From: Brachionus manjavacas
Taxonomy: Eukaryota > Rotifera > Eurotatoria > Ploima > Brachionidae
Direction: 5' to 3'
Assembly (NCBI GenBank): GCA_019054805.1
Contig: JAHQIY010000009.1
Location: 3,410,001 to 3,474,000, forward strand
Length of the DNA stretch: 64,000 bases
Positions 22,040 through 34,839 of this stretch are shown here, piece after piece (position 1 is the stretch's first letter; each line of letters starts with the position of its first letter). Both the position numbers and the translations under genes were made by a program. The notes below the pieces were generated by a model. It made no database searches, was not told where the DNA came from, and worked only from the letters and a program-made list of their open reading frames with translations.

Positions 22040-22330
22040 CAAAACATGCTGTCGACCTATCTTTTCCTACGGATGTGAGCACTAAAAATTAATCGAATAG
22101 ACCAAAGAAAACTAAAAACAAATAAAAGAACCATAATGGGTCTCGGAAAGAAAACCAAAACACCCGAACTCATGCATGCCCTAGAAATGGAAGCAATTGA
22201 AATGATGTTATTAAAAAGAACTACATTTTGTTAGAAGGCGGATGGTCAATAAATTTACAAGAGAAATTTTAGATTGTCTTTTAAAATAATCAAGGCAAAA
22301 CGGAAAAAATACTAATAAGAAATCGGTCCT
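22040..22330 (+). pseudogene. Non-LTR RT C-terminal fragment
   Basis: Segments in shifting frames read IFSYGCEH, then KRTIMGLGKKTKTPELMHAL followed by EMEAIEMMLLKR, then RRMVNKFTREILDCLLK. This is the distal region of a retrotransposon reverse transcriptase (the SYGCE motif precedes the cysteine-rich end). Several stops and shifts; no catalytic residues. Confidence 0.6.
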
Positions 22331-22399
22331 CAGTGAATAAACTGCAACTTTAAACAAAGACTATCTAAAAAAAAACGCAAAAAAAAAAGAATGTACATA

Positions 22400-23280
22400 T
22401 TTACCAAATTTCCATTAAACTTGTTAATAACAATCGAATTTGAAAAATTATTTCTAGTAGTTCTTTTAATTCAATTAAATCATGTAACTAACACAATTAT
22501 GGAAACATTCTATTTTATTCTTTAAAATTTATTTAAAAAGACAAAACTTACTCGGTGTTTACTGAATAAATAAAAACAAAAAAAATTTATTAAGATTTTA
22601 ATCAATTAAGTTTTGATCATGTGATCATGATCATGAACTTCAAGATGCCCTGAACTTAATTTAATAAAAATATCAAAATCTCCAACCAATCTATAGGAAA
22701 ATTGAATTACAAGTCATTAGATGATTTTAAAATTAAAACATCTTATCTCTTATTCCATTTTTTTAAATATTTTTAATAAAATAAAATATATCAATTAGAT
22801 CATTTAATTTTTTATAGATACATAAAAAATATTTTTAGATATTTTTTAATTATAATTATAGGTCTTTCATTATTTCTTGGACATCAGGTAAAATAGAATT
22901 TAAAAATTTATAAAGTCTTCTAAATCTAAATTTTTGGTTAAAATAAATTTTAAAAAAATATATATTTTTTTGACTCAACTTTGACGTGGAGCCTTGATTG
23001 ACTTGAATTATTCAATTGAATTTTTTAATAATAGTTTTGCTTGATTTTTTTTAATTTAAATTATGACTTGACTTGAAAAAATTTTCTAAATTAATTTATT
23101 TTACAACAATTTAAAAATAAAATATTTTTTGTTAAACGTGCAAATACATAAGAGTATGATGGAACACAATTCTAAAAAATAAAAGATAAACCAAAACTGT
23201 TATCATTCTAGTTTTAAATTACATAATTAATTTTATCTTTTTCATTTCAAGTCCAAAACGCTTTTTACTCATTCAAAATA
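22400..23280. other. AT-rich stretch upstream of the SGK gene
   Basis: Contains the inverted partner (22590-22640) of the block at 17768-17815. Otherwise nothing recognisable; the promoter of the kinase gene presumably lies in the last few hundred bases. Confidence 0.4.
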
Positions 23281-23284
23281 AAAA

Positions 23285-25035
<1,751 letters not shown>

Positions 25036-25060
25036 AAAAAAAATTTTGTTTGTAATTAGA

Positions 25061-25066
25061 AATAAA
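25061..25066 (+). terminator. Polyadenylation signal of SGK gene
   Basis: AATAAA 26 bases after the TGA stop. Confidence 0.7.
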
Positions 25067-25502
25067 TATTTACTTTAGGGAATAATTTTATTTTTCATTT
25101 TCAAAAAATAATTTAGCATTCAATATATCACAAAAAATTGGCTATCGAATATTGATGACCTTAAGAATTAGATTGTTTAAAATTTAAAATTTTTATATCT
25201 AAAAGCACTATCGGTAATCAAAAAATAGTCGTATGAAACAAAAAAATTCAAATAATTACTGATTTTTATTTCAGTAAAAATCAGTATTTAAAAAAAAACA
25301 AAAATTTTGAAAATAGGATTATTTTTAATAGGGTTTTTTTTATTTTTAATTTTCGCTATTTTATATTACTTTAGTGCTATACATTAATGTTATTAAAAAT
25401 TTATTAAACACACACATAAACCAACAAAATGTTATTTTATTTGATTTTTTTTTAATAATTTGCATTTAATTAATTCAGTGAACACGTTCAGTATTCTTTA
25501 CT

Positions 25503-25769
25503 GATTTACCAAAAAATGTTGTTGAAGCAAATTCATTGAATTCCTTCAAAGCAAGACTTGATGAATGGTTTATGGTACAGCATCTGGTGTGATTGCAAAG
25601 AACTGCCACAGCCTTACGGTTTAAATCGACTTGCTTTCTTGACTTAAAAATAACTGTGACTCGAGCAAGTCGATTTAAAATCACACCAGATGCTGTACCA
25701 TAAACCATTCATCAAGTCTTGCTTTGAAGGAATTTAATGAATTTGCTTCAACAACATCTTTGGTAAACG
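25503..25769. repeat. 267-bp palindrome made of duplicated RT 3' sequence
   Basis: Bases 25503-25594 and 25679-25769 are near-perfect inverted copies. The loop itself contains a second 15-bp inverted repeat (25621-25635 with 25664-25678; CGACTTGCT core). The right arm is continuous with the minus-strand RT remnant, so the left arm is the secondary copy. Confidence 0.85.
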
Positions 25770-26025
25770 GTTCCAGTCGTTTACAACCCTGTTTGTGATA
25801 AAGTTGAGCCGTGATGGAAAATTTTTATTAAGTTCTCTTGTAACCATCTTTGCATGACCTCTCAAAATATAATTATTTCATTGAACGTACCTGATTTCAC
25901 TTACCAATTCAACAGTTTCTAGACTGTTTACAATTTTTAAAAACTGAATCAAATCGCCTATTCTTATACTCGTATCCAAAGATGTAAGTTTGATTCCATT
26001 CAATCTTTCTTCATACTCAAGATTT
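25675..26025 (-). pseudogene. Non-LTR RT C-terminal fragment
   Basis: The minus strand reads LEYEERLNGIKLTSLDTSIR then GDLIQFLKI, and later SRLNFITNRVVNDWNRLPK, DVVEANSLNSFKARLDEWF. This is the extreme C-terminus of a jockey/CR1-like reverse transcriptase (compare FFTNRVIRVWNSLPKKVID in the copy at 3611-5632). One in-frame stop and a one-base frame change near 25760 break it. Confidence 0.75.
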
Positions 26026-26060
26026 TACAATTAATTTTTTAATTAAATTAATTTAAAAAA

Positions 26061-26296
26061 ATGAATGAATCTGAGAATGATTACAATTTAGTTAAATATA
26101 ATTCCGATGAATCGGTAAAAGAAAATGAAGAAATTGAAAAACCAAAAATAGTCAAAAATTTAAAAATTGGTTTTATAAATGTACTTTAAAAACAATTAAA
26201 GAAGCGGAAGACTGGGTGACTAAGGAGATGATTTGGAACGTTAAGCTTACAAGAAGTACACAAGATGGCCTAAAAGGCTTTAAAATGCATATGTAA
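26061..26296 (+). pseudogene. N-terminal piece of a FLYWCH/MULE-type protein (uncertain)
   Basis: An acidic 43-codon segment from ATG 26061 is followed, in another frame, by NWFYKCTLKTIKEAEDWVTK then EMIWNVKLTRSTQDGLKGFK. The pattern T-x-x-EAE-x-WV with a following W and a basic GxK segment resembles the N-terminal region of SWIM/MULE proteins. The frame is broken at about 26170-26190 and ends at 26296. Weak assignment. Confidence 0.35.
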
Positions 26297-26517
26297 AACA
26301 TACGTAATTACTTAAATGATAAACGGTAAAAACTTATAACATTTAAGTAATTTTAAATAGCAGTTAATAACAATCCATTATAAAAAAACTAAAAAAATTG
26401 TTAAATATAATTTAAATATACTCAGTTTTAATGGGTAAATATTCATTGACCAACAATTTAAAAAAAAAAAATTTAATTTTTCAATAAGGCTTTTGTTACC
26501 TTAATTTAACTTCCTCT

Positions 26518-26706
26518 TTAGCGTTTTTCGCCAATCAGTACATCTTTTACTGTTGATGGTAGTTTGACATATTTTAAATGTTTGCACATGTACTGCTTAA
26601 AAAATGTTGTGCAGGTGAATTTACAATTTTCATTTGGTATTGTCAAGATCCTAAAACTAAAAGCTCTCTTTTTAAAAGACCTGTTTGGCCATTTTTTCCC
26701 CCGCAA
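26518..26706 (-). pseudogene. SWIM-finger fragment of MULE-type protein
   Basis: A minus-strand frame containing CKFTCTTFFKQYMCKHLKYV, with the C-x-H end of a SWIM zinc finger, followed by LPSTVKDVLIGEKR, which matches the post-SWIM tail (P...K...IG.KR) of MULE transposases. No catalytic region is attached. With 26061-26296 on the opposite strand this looks like a scrambled MULE copy. Confidence 0.55.
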
Positions 26707-26709
26707 TTG

Positions 26710-27880
26710 AGTAAATTGAAATTTGCGTTTTTTTCTTGTAAATTTTCAAAAATTTATTTTGGTCTCATTTTCAAATCAAAATATTTTTTAGCTAATATTT
26801 TAATGTGATCATTTTTAAAAACGAATCTCTCTGATCGAAATCAATTCGTTTTATGAAGTTCTGAACAAAAGAACAAAACAAAGTGTAAAAAATTAGCTAA
26901 CTTTTGTTCAAAAAGTTTTATTTCAATTCTGTGAATGCAGGATGATGCAGCATTCAAAGTGGCGTCTAAAGTAAAAGTCTGCAAATGATTAGCAAAATCT
27001 CTGCAAAATGCACTAAGCTCGAAAATATTGAACATTACTTGACATGTTATGTTTAATGATGGTTCATTATCAAATTAACATCAAAATAAATGGTCTCTAA
27101 TTTATCTAACAAAAACAATCAACAATTTAAATAATTCATGTTAAGTAAATTCATTAATTAAAATTTAAAACTTTTAAATCCACCCATTAAATTGTTAGCG
27201 GCTGAGTAATGAGAAGCTGGAATGCTACACAGTCTCTCTGGAGAAAATAATAATTAAAAGTCCTTAGTTTAAGTGTTAGTAACTTAATTGTTGCTAGTAG
27301 TTGTTACTTCATTAATAAAATAAAATAGAATAAAATACAAAATGTTGCTAAGCCTAATTTATAACTGATAAAAAATACTCTTCGTATAAATGGACCAAGA
27401 CTTTTAGATAAATGTGTGTGTATTCTTAAACTTGAATTTTGATAAGACATTTTAATAAATTCTTCAAAACAGCACTTTTCACTCTTTTATTATGAGCACT
27501 AACAAGTCTAATATAAATATAATGCTATTTTTCCACTTAGATAAATTATAATTTTAAAAACAGTAAATTTTTTTATCTTTAAAAATAGGTTTTCATTAAA
27601 ATCAATTAAAATATTTAAACTTATTAAAGTAAGATCAAAATGGACATTTTAAAATTTTTAAAATCGAAATAACCCTGACTTGTCAAGTAATTGCTTTGGA
27701 AAAAATTTATTTATTTTTTATTATTAATAAAAAATATTACAATTTATATTTTGATCTTGATCTAAAACTTCAATTTGTCCTTAAATCTAGCAATTTAAAA
27801 GACCTTGATATTTGATGCAACTTAGAATGTTGCATTATGTTGCATTTACAGAACTAAAGTTATACATTTAGAAAAAAGCT
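26710..27880. other. AT-rich stretch with a dispersed repeat
   Basis: Bases about 26851-26948 share blocks (GAAGTTC, GAACAAA..AAAGTGTAAAAAA, TCTGTGAATGCAG) with 42071-42167, so a degenerate dispersed repeat is present. Otherwise no feature recognised. Confidence 0.4.
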
Positions 27881-27888
27881 ATTTAGTT

Positions 27889-28005
27889 CATTTTCTTCTG
27901 TACCGTTTGCGAGAATATTTTAGTATCATCTGCATACATTTTGACAACATTCTCTATTTCTTTTGGTAGATCATTGATATACAAAACGAACGATAGATTT
28001 CTGGA
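27889..28005 (-). pseudogene. RT fragment containing the YADD box
   Basis: The minus strand reads LSFVLYINDLPKEIENVVKM then YADDTKIFS, the central reverse-transcriptase catalytic region. Only about 115 bp survive; upstream and downstream blocks are missing. Confidence 0.75.
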
Positions 28006-28224
28006 AAATATTGGCGTTTAACAAAATATTTTAATCTTTAATTCTACTTTCTTTAATATAATTTTTAAATCAACATTTTGTCATTAAAAAATCAAACTTT
28101 ATTTTTTTGATTTTTCATAATACCCCTCTAAAAATAATAAATAAAATATTTAACAAAAAAAACTCTTTTTTGATTTATAGAAAAAATTAAAAAAAAACAT
28201 AGAAATATTAGTTTAATAAAATAT

Positions 28225-28230
28225 TTTATT
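28225..28230 (-). terminator. Polyadenylation signal of NDUFB7 gene
   Basis: AATAAA on the minus strand, about 48 bases after the TAA stop. Confidence 0.5.
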
Positions 28231-28277
28231 TTTAAATCTTTTTTTAAAATTAAGGTGTTTAAACAATTTCTAAATTT

Positions 28278-28815
28278 TTATTCCAAAGCAGTCTCTTCAC
28301 TTAAACGCTTGCGTTCATCTCTTTTTAGCAATCGACGTTCGCGTTCAAATTCCTTCATTCGTGAAATAGTGCTTAAAAGAAACAGCTATTAAAAAAAATT
28401 ATAATTTCAATTAAATATCATAATATTTTTTTAAAAATATTAATTAAAATTTTAATTTCATACTCTTCATTTTGACAGTGGTCCCACTCGTGCTTGTAAT
28501 GCTCGCATTCAGACAAAAATGGATAATTTAACTTGCGACATCTCTGATATTCGATCAAATGGTCAGCGCAATAATCACGCCTGTTTGGAGGAATTTTAGC
28601 CCAGTACAGATCTTCATCACTAGCTTTGCGGACTAAAAATCTTAATTAATTTATTTTTGAATAAAGAAATTTAGACGCGTACCTCTTTCTTGTCTTTCTG
28701 ACTCAAAACCTTCTAATGGATCATGCTTTGGTTTATCAACTACACTCGGAACCACATTTGGCTGGGTCCACGACTCGCTAAATGTCAATATATACTGAGA
28801 AGTACTACTACCCAT
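28278..28815 (-). CDS. NDUFB7: NADH dehydrogenase (complex I) B18 subunit
   Basis: Three minus-strand exons: 28683-28815, 28464-28632, 28278-28371, joined by GT-AG introns of 50 and 92 bp into a 131-residue protein (human about 137). Two CX9C motifs are exact: Cys66-Cys76 (CADHLIEYQRC) and Cys87-Cys97 (CEHYKHEWDHC), which form a twin-disulfide hairpin in the intermembrane space. The following RMKEFERERRLLKR segment is the family signature. The N-terminus MGSSTS supports N-myristoylation, as known for this subunit. Role: accessory subunit of mitochondrial complex I. In exon 3 the acceptor at 28372-28373 is needed: the alternative upstream AG would introduce a stop. tRNA-Val starts about 185 bp upstream on the other strand. 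Confidence 0.93.
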
Positions 28816-28999
28816 TCTGTTTAAATTTTAATATTCTTCAATGTTAATATTAGAATATAAAACAAAATTATAAATTTAAAGCTTGCTTTGTTCAAGTAAA
28901 ATAGCAAAAATGCGATTCTGTCTAAAAGCATTATTAATTTAATTTTAGAACAGATTTTATTTTTTAAAATAAATTTTTGTTTTTTTTTTTTTAATTTGA

Positions 29000-29072
29000 G
29001 CTTCGATGGTGTAGTGGTTATCACATCTGCTTTACACGCAGAAGGTCGCGAGTTCGATCCTCGCTCGAAGTA
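29000..29072 (+). tRNA. tRNA-Val (anticodon TAC)
   Basis: Folds as a full cloverleaf: acceptor stem GCTTCGA / TCGAAGT (first pair G-T), D arm GTGTAGTGGTTATCAC, anticodon arm TCTGC-TTTACAC-GCAGA with anticodon TAC, T arm GCGAG-TTCGATC-CTCGC. No intron. Internal promoter boxes are the D and T arms, and a T6 run right after the gene serves as the Pol III terminator. Reads GUA valine codons. Confidence 0.95.
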
Positions 29073-29074
29073 TT

Positions 29075-30578
29075 TTTTGTCTTGTATTTTGAGTATTAAT
29101 CACCAAAAAACTATTAATATTTAATAAATGAAAATAAATTAATATGAAATAAAAGTAAATATTATTTGGCAAAATTTAGTATTGAATGATAAAATTATTA
29201 AATCGACCAATTTTTTTTAATCGATTAATTTTATTTAGTCGACAATTTAATCGACTTTTAAATATCAAGGATAAATCTAAAGAAAGAATGGGAAAACTTC
29301 TTTATTTCATTAAATACCTTAGAAAGAAGATCATTTGAATTTTTATTATTAAAAAATAATATTTATTGAATTTCAATTTTTGATTGAGTTCAAAACTTAA
29401 AAAATTTTCACTTAAAAATTGATTAAATAAATTATTTAAAGACTAGCTATTAAATAATGTAAAAATGACAAAAACGACACATTTTTAGGAGAGCTGGTTA
29501 AATGAAGCTAAAGAAAAAAAATCTTTAAAAAAGCTACAGAATATAAATCTTCTTTATTGAATTAAAAATTTATGAACAACTTAAAAATTAGAATAAAGCC
29601 AATTTTTCACATATCCAGAATAAAGTTTTGTCTTTGGCAAACTGGAACACTGAACATTCTTATTTTTTATTCTTATAATTTCGAATCTATTAGTTTTTCC
29701 ACAGAAATTTTAGAGAAATTTAGTTCGAGTTCTACAAAATTTGAATAAAATACCCCAAATTTTATTTTTTTTCCAAATTTTAAATAAATTCCCCAATTAT
29801 TAAGATTAAACTTGAATTACTTGGATCATAGAAAGACCGATCCAAAACGAACGAACGGTCAAAATCGTCTAAAAGACATCATTAAATGATAACTAATTTA
29901 AGAAATATCTAAATTGAGTAAAAAAAATAAAATTTTGTTCTGCTTTTAAAGTTTTTCCAAAATTTTACGAAAAATTAGGATATTTTCAAAATTTACGTAA
30001 ATTGTTGAAAAAAAATGTCCAAATAATTTAAGGGCTCTGGCGTCTTATTTTATATCTTTAGTGGCTTTGGCCTTATTTTTTTATTTTTTGATTAAAAAAA
30101 TATTAATTATAAAATAAATCAAAAAGAATCCATTAAATTTTATTTTAAAATTAACTTACTCAAAAGACGCAAAAGCTCTTGAAATATATGTTCATTTTTG
30201 TTGTTACAGTAGTTTACGTAAATTTTGAAAATTGACTTAATTTTACCTAAAATCTGGTATATGTATGATCTTTTACTTTTATAAATTTACGTAAATTTAC
30301 TTTTCAGATTTACAGAACTACACATTTTAAAGGCTTATTATTAAAATTTCGAGCTAATGCTCCCTGACAAAAACAGAAAGCGGAACATTAAATAAATATT
30401 TCTGTTTCAAAATTTAGGTACTTTTTCTAAAATTAGTTATCATCTTTTAATAAAAAGTGTCAATAAGTTGAAAATTGAATTTCTATTTAATTTAGTGTTA
30501 TTTAAATTTTTTAAGTATAAGCTCAATAATTTGGAAATTAATTTAATATGTGGGAAATGAAATTAAGAATTTGGGGTT
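29075..30578. other. AT-rich gene-free stretch
   Basis: No frame or RNA gene recognised. The palindrome TTTACGTAAA occurs three times (about 29989, 30213, 30287). Confidence 0.4.
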
Positions 30579-30580
30579 TT

Positions 30581-30837
30581 TGTAAGGCGGGTTAATGAAT
30601 GATAAAACAAGTATACTTTTGAATAGTTTATTAAATAATTGTTGAGAAAATCACTTAAAATATCTCTCTAAGCACTGAGAATGGAATCATGATGTTATGT
30701 GAGCTATTATATAAATGTTTATATCACCATCTAGAAGCGTCTATCTTCTGAGATACGTGACAAGTGTATTAATTCTTACTTATCATTGCGCATCAGTTGA
30801 GAAGCTGATGATCAAGTGATACGTAGGGTGTATTACA
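30581..30837. mobile_element. Possible solo LTR
   Basis: A block of 257 bp beginning TGTAAGGCGGG and ending GGGTGTATTACA (TGTAA/TTACA inverted ends), less AT-rich than its flanks. Its layout resembles the solo LTR at 8695-8925 (internal ATAGTTTATT-like motif, GGGTAT/GGGTGTAT before the end). No target duplication is evident, so the call is tentative. Confidence 0.35.
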
Positions 30838-31267
30838 AATTTTATCCAAAATTCAGTGTGACAATTTTAATCGTCCGAAATTCACGTTATTCTTTTTTTC
30901 AAGATTCTGAACATGAGGCTAATAAAAAATAAAAAATACTTTTTTTAAAAATCATTTTTTTTGGCCAACAAAATAATATTATATATAAACATAATATTTA
31001 AAAAAGAATCTTGAATTTTCTTTCAAGTTTTTTTTGTAGAATCCATATGTTTCCGTAAAATGATTATAACTAACAATATTGTTTTTTTAAATCTTATTTT
31101 GACTTACCGGAGTCTTAAAAAAAAAGTGAACTGTACCCATAAAGATTCTTGAAAAGAAAATGTTACGTAATAAGTCAGGATTCTTGATAAAATTTTGCCC
31201 AAAATTCTTTCTGGAATTAAATTATGAGAAAAATTTAACAACAAGATTCAGACCAACAAATCTAACT

Positions 31268-31835
31268 GTATCCTTGAGCAGCCGAGAAGAACGTTCAGGT
31301 TCTGGACCATCGACACCTGCAAGACCCTCTACTGCGCATATGTGAGGCCCCACTTGGAATACGCCTCATCAGTTTGGTTACCATCCAGTAAGCGAGACAT
31401 CAGAACATTAGAGACCTTTCAGAGGAGAGTACCAAGCTGGTGCCTAGAATCAGCAACTGGAGCTATGAAGACCGTCTCACTGTATTAGGTCTGACGTCAC
31501 TTCATGAACGCAGAATTAGAGGGGATCTGATCCAGCTATTCAAGTTCAACAATGGCTTCAACAAAGTGTCCTGGGTAAATTCTCTGGTGCAATGTAGTTC
31601 TCTCACACAAACTGGTCCAGCAAGGGGAATCAAAGGACACAAGAGAAGACTATCCGGGCAGCCCTCAACTAAATGTATGCAGAGGTCCAACTTCTTCACG
31701 AACAGAGTTGTTAACCATTGGAATGCCCTGCCAGCCAAAGTTACCGACTCTCAATCAATCAACCAGTTCAAGAATAAGTACGACGCCTTCAGTTCCTTCA
31801 ACCTTTTTTTATTGTATACTTTTTCTATTTTAATT
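31268..31835 (+). pseudogene. Non-LTR RT, C-terminal fragment
   Basis: Reads LEQPRRTFRFWTIDTCKTLY then CAYVRPHLEYASSVW, and after a one-base loss near 31430 continues as PRISNWSYEDRLTVLGLTSL, HERRIRGDLIQLFKF, GPARGIKGHKRRLSGQ, NFFTNRVVNHWNALPAKVTD. This aligns residue by residue with the end of the RT at 3611-5632. The catalytic core is absent. Confidence 0.85.
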
Positions 31836-32079
31836 TTTCATTGTAATTCTATTTAAATTGTAATTTTATTTGATTTGTAATGGTATTTAAACTGTAATCT
31901 ATTTATTATGTAATTCTATTTTTGTATTCTTGCATATTTTTCCTTTGTAAAATTCTTGTACATAATACTTACTTAATTCCACACAATATTTTCTTAGATT
32001 AAATTAAACAATGACTCTTACTGAACTAAAAAAAAAATGTATCTGCTGTTATTTTCCATCTTTTCTGCGCAATTTCGGC

Positions 32080-32149
32080 TACCATAGATGTCCTCCTAGT
32101 AGGTCATCTCCGCAAGCTTGCCTACTGTAGCTTATTCTTATTATTATAA
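32080..32149 (+). repeat. Non-LTR 3' hairpins and tail, second copy
   Basis: Stem GATGTCCT / AGGTCATC around CCTAGT, then the palindrome GCAAGCTTGC, then GTAGCTTATT and TTATTATTAT. Compared with the copy at 3503-3590 one stem pair changes on both sides (T-A to C-G) and another goes from T-G to T-A. Confidence 0.8.
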
Positions 32150-34190
32150 ACAACGTATTTAAGTTATAGAAAAAATGAAAATAAATAAATTTATCTCTCA
32201 AATTTATTTTCTTTCTTAATTGATAAAAAATTTCAAATATTTTATTTTTAATAAATATACAAATATACACTTCCCTGAGATAATAATTTTTTAAGAAAAT
32301 AACAAATATCCTGATTCGAAAAAAAAACGAATAAAATATAAACTAAATAAAATAATTTAAAAGAAATTAGTCTATTAGAGCATCATTATTTTATTTTGTT
32401 GGGTCTACCTTTACCTTTTTTGTTTAAGAATAAAATCAAAATGAGTTTGACTCTTACTTGAGTAGACTAAAATAGTATGCATCAATTTACAAAAATCATA
32501 AACTGAACCTCTTTGGTATTCAGCATTTTTTTTTTAAATAAATAATTTGGATGTGAAATCCAGGGCAGTTCCGAGCGGCTCTAGCCTTCTTTTCATCCCT
32601 AAAACTTCTTACTTTGACCATTTCACAGATTCAACGTAATTGTCAAAAAATGAAAAACCAGGAGACCAAGATATCAACTCCCAGTTTTACATTAATCTAC
32701 TCTGAAATGAAATAATCACTAAATTTTTCAGGGTACAACCATTACCATTTATTTAGAGTTCCATCTCATAATTTAAGAAATATCGCCTTTTTTTGCTTAA
32801 TATTTTAAATGTAATTAAATAATTATTTGGCAATCTCTAATGAGCAGCTTGGATAAAAGGAATTTTTGGATTTTTTTACTTGAACAAACTATTTCTTTTT
32901 TTTATTTTCAACAGTGTAAATACGTTTGGTATTTAAATTAATTCTTTTTATAAAGTAAGTATCTGGCAGACTTTTCTCACTTATGATTTTTTTAAAGACA
33001 AACAGACCTGTCTTTAGATAGCCCTGATGCCATTTGCAATTTTAAAAAATTATCATTTATTTTAAAATATTTTAAAGACGCTGTTAAGAATGAAAACTGA
33101 AAATGGACTGAAGTGGAATGGACCAAAGTTAAGGACGAAAAATCTTTTTCAATCTGAAAGTTAAAATCGTCAAAAAAACTAAAAAATTAATTTTTTAAAT
33201 CATTATTTTTTTATTTTAATTCAAGCCTCAGATTATCGAAAGTAAATTTAAATATTTAAAAACAAAAATTAAGTTAAATCGAAAAAAATTTTTTTATCAA
33301 TATAATATTTTAATTGTTTGAATATCTTTTAACACAGTGATCTTATAATATTTACACAGTGTAAGTCTTAAGACTATCGTAAATTATTTTACGACAATGA
33401 TAGGAATTACTCTAGGACAAATAAATAAATTCAGTTGTATGAATGATATTTTAATTAAGTTAAACAGACTAATAATTTCATAAAAAAATTGGACTTCAAT
33501 TAAATAAATTTTTAGGAGCGTTTTTTCTGCGTTCTAAAAAACGCCGGAAAAGAGTTTTTTTTGAAACAATAATGAATGGTTTTCCAAAAATTTTTTTAGT
33601 ACTTTCAAAAGAATAAAATTATTGACTTATTTATCATTTAATTGAAATTTTAAAACCCAAAAATTTTGACAAATTTAATAATAACAATAAAAATAATAAT
33701 TTGCTAGTTTATTTTAGATTTTGGGTTAAAAACAATATTAAAAACCATATTAAATTAAAATCGACTAATTTTTATTTTATGTATTTTAGGTTTTTTTATC
33801 ATAAAATGTGAATTCTAGAAGAATTCAGAGCTAGAATATTTAAGTGATAGAATTGAACAATTTCGAATTTAATTAAACACCTTTTTGAAATTAACTAATC
33901 AAATAAATACCAAATTTATCATCAATAAAATTTATTCGATTGAAAATTGCTAGCAAATAGATGAACAAAAAAAAATCTTTAAATATTTTATAGATTACCA
34001 TTTTGGCTTTTTTCACAATTACTTCATCTTAATTATCTGAGAAGAAATCGTCATATTTTAATTGATGAAACTTTGGTATAATTATCTCCCATTGTTTACA
34101 AATATATACACATTCTTTTTTATTGTTTACATCTCAATTTTATTTAACTTGAATCTCTAATTTAAAATGGCTTTAGAATTTTTTTATTTT
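32150..34190. other. AT-rich gene-free stretch
   Basis: Nothing recognised apart from a slightly GC-richer patch around 32560-32640 with no frame. The promoter of the 184-aa gene presumably lies at the right end. Confidence 0.4.
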
Positions 34191-34200
34191 AGAATTGAAA

Positions 34201-34755
34201 ATGGTTTTGAATAAAAAACAAGTATCACTGTATGATCGAGCTTTTTTGGACAGCCTACCTTCTTTAACTATTTCAGAATACAATGACGAAATCGCTGAGG
34301 CAACTAGAAATGCCATGTCTAAGCCTGTTGCAGCAAAAAACACTAAAAGAACTTACCGCAAAACGCCAGCGTTCAATACGGGGAAAAAAAGAGTTCCACA
34401 TTCCAAAATTTCAAAATCAAGTGATCAGCTTTCCAAATCGAACAAACAAAATTCTCAAAATGACAAACGAGTTTTCTACATTAAGTACTTTAAAACTGAT
34501 GCAACTAATTTCCACGCACCAAATGCAAAAGGCCTAAATGCCAATTGGCAACATGCTGTGCAAATTAGGACCGAATACAAATTACGGGCAGCAAATCTTG
34601 ACCAAAATACAGCTTTAAAATACAAGCCGAGTGGAGGCAATCAATTTTTATTTATCCAAAAGCCATCTAGACCCGATCAGAATCAAAGATATTTTATCAG
34701 GACAGATTTAAATAGAAGAAAATTTGAGATCAAAAGTCACAACTCCTGGCCTTAA
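34201..34755 (+). CDS. Unrecognised 184-aa basic protein
   Basis: Uninterrupted frame from ATG 34201 to TAA 34753-34755; codon composition is clearly richer in GC than the flanks. A pyrimidine-rich TTTTTTATTTTAG at 34180-34192 stands 8 bases before the ATG and could be a splice or trans-splice acceptor, which decides this start. The protein is basic, with a lysine/serine/asparagine-rich low-complexity middle (about 45-95) and a more ordered second half (VFYIKYFKTDATNFHAPNAK, then NANWQHAVQIRTEYKLRAAN). No signal peptide, membrane segment or known domain is seen. AATAAA at 34828-34833 follows. Function unknown; nuclear or cytoplasmic by composition. Confidence 0.65.
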   Translation: MVLNKKQVSLYDRAFLDSLPSLTISEYNDEIAEATRNAMSKPVAAKNTKRTYRKTPAFNTGKKRVPHSKISKSSDQLSKSNKQNSQNDKRVFYIKYFKTDATNFHAPNAKGLNANWQHAVQIRTEYKLRAANLDQNTALKYKPSGGNQFLFIQKPSRPDQNQRYFIRTDLNRRKFEIKSHNSWP

Positions 34756-34827
34756 CAAAAATCTGAAATTTTTTTGTAAAAATTAAATACATTTTAGTCA
34801 AAATTTTTGATTCAAATTATCATTATT

Positions 34828-34833
34828 AATAAA
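34828..34833 (+). terminator. Polyadenylation signal of the 184-aa gene
   Basis: AATAAA 73 bases after the stop codon. Confidence 0.55.
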
Positions 34834-34839
34834 GTATTC

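Larger units (their letters stand above)
31262..32149 (+). mobile_element. 5'-truncated non-LTR retrotransposon, same family as 3503-6012
   Basis: Carries the C-terminal RT region, a 3' UTR of about 290 bp, and the same double-hairpin 3' end (32080-32130) with a TTATTATTAT tail. Higher GC than its surroundings. Orientation is opposite to the first copy. Confidence 0.85.

Noticed and set aside
28821-29024. Minus-strand 67-aa frame next to NDUFB7
   Set aside because: It overlaps the tRNA-Val gene and consists of lysine/isoleucine-rich codons from AT-rich sequence.
31160-31345. 61-aa plus-strand frame before the second non-LTR copy
   Set aside because: Its second half is the RT fragment read in a wrong frame; the correct frame gives the FRFWT...YVRPHLEY motif.
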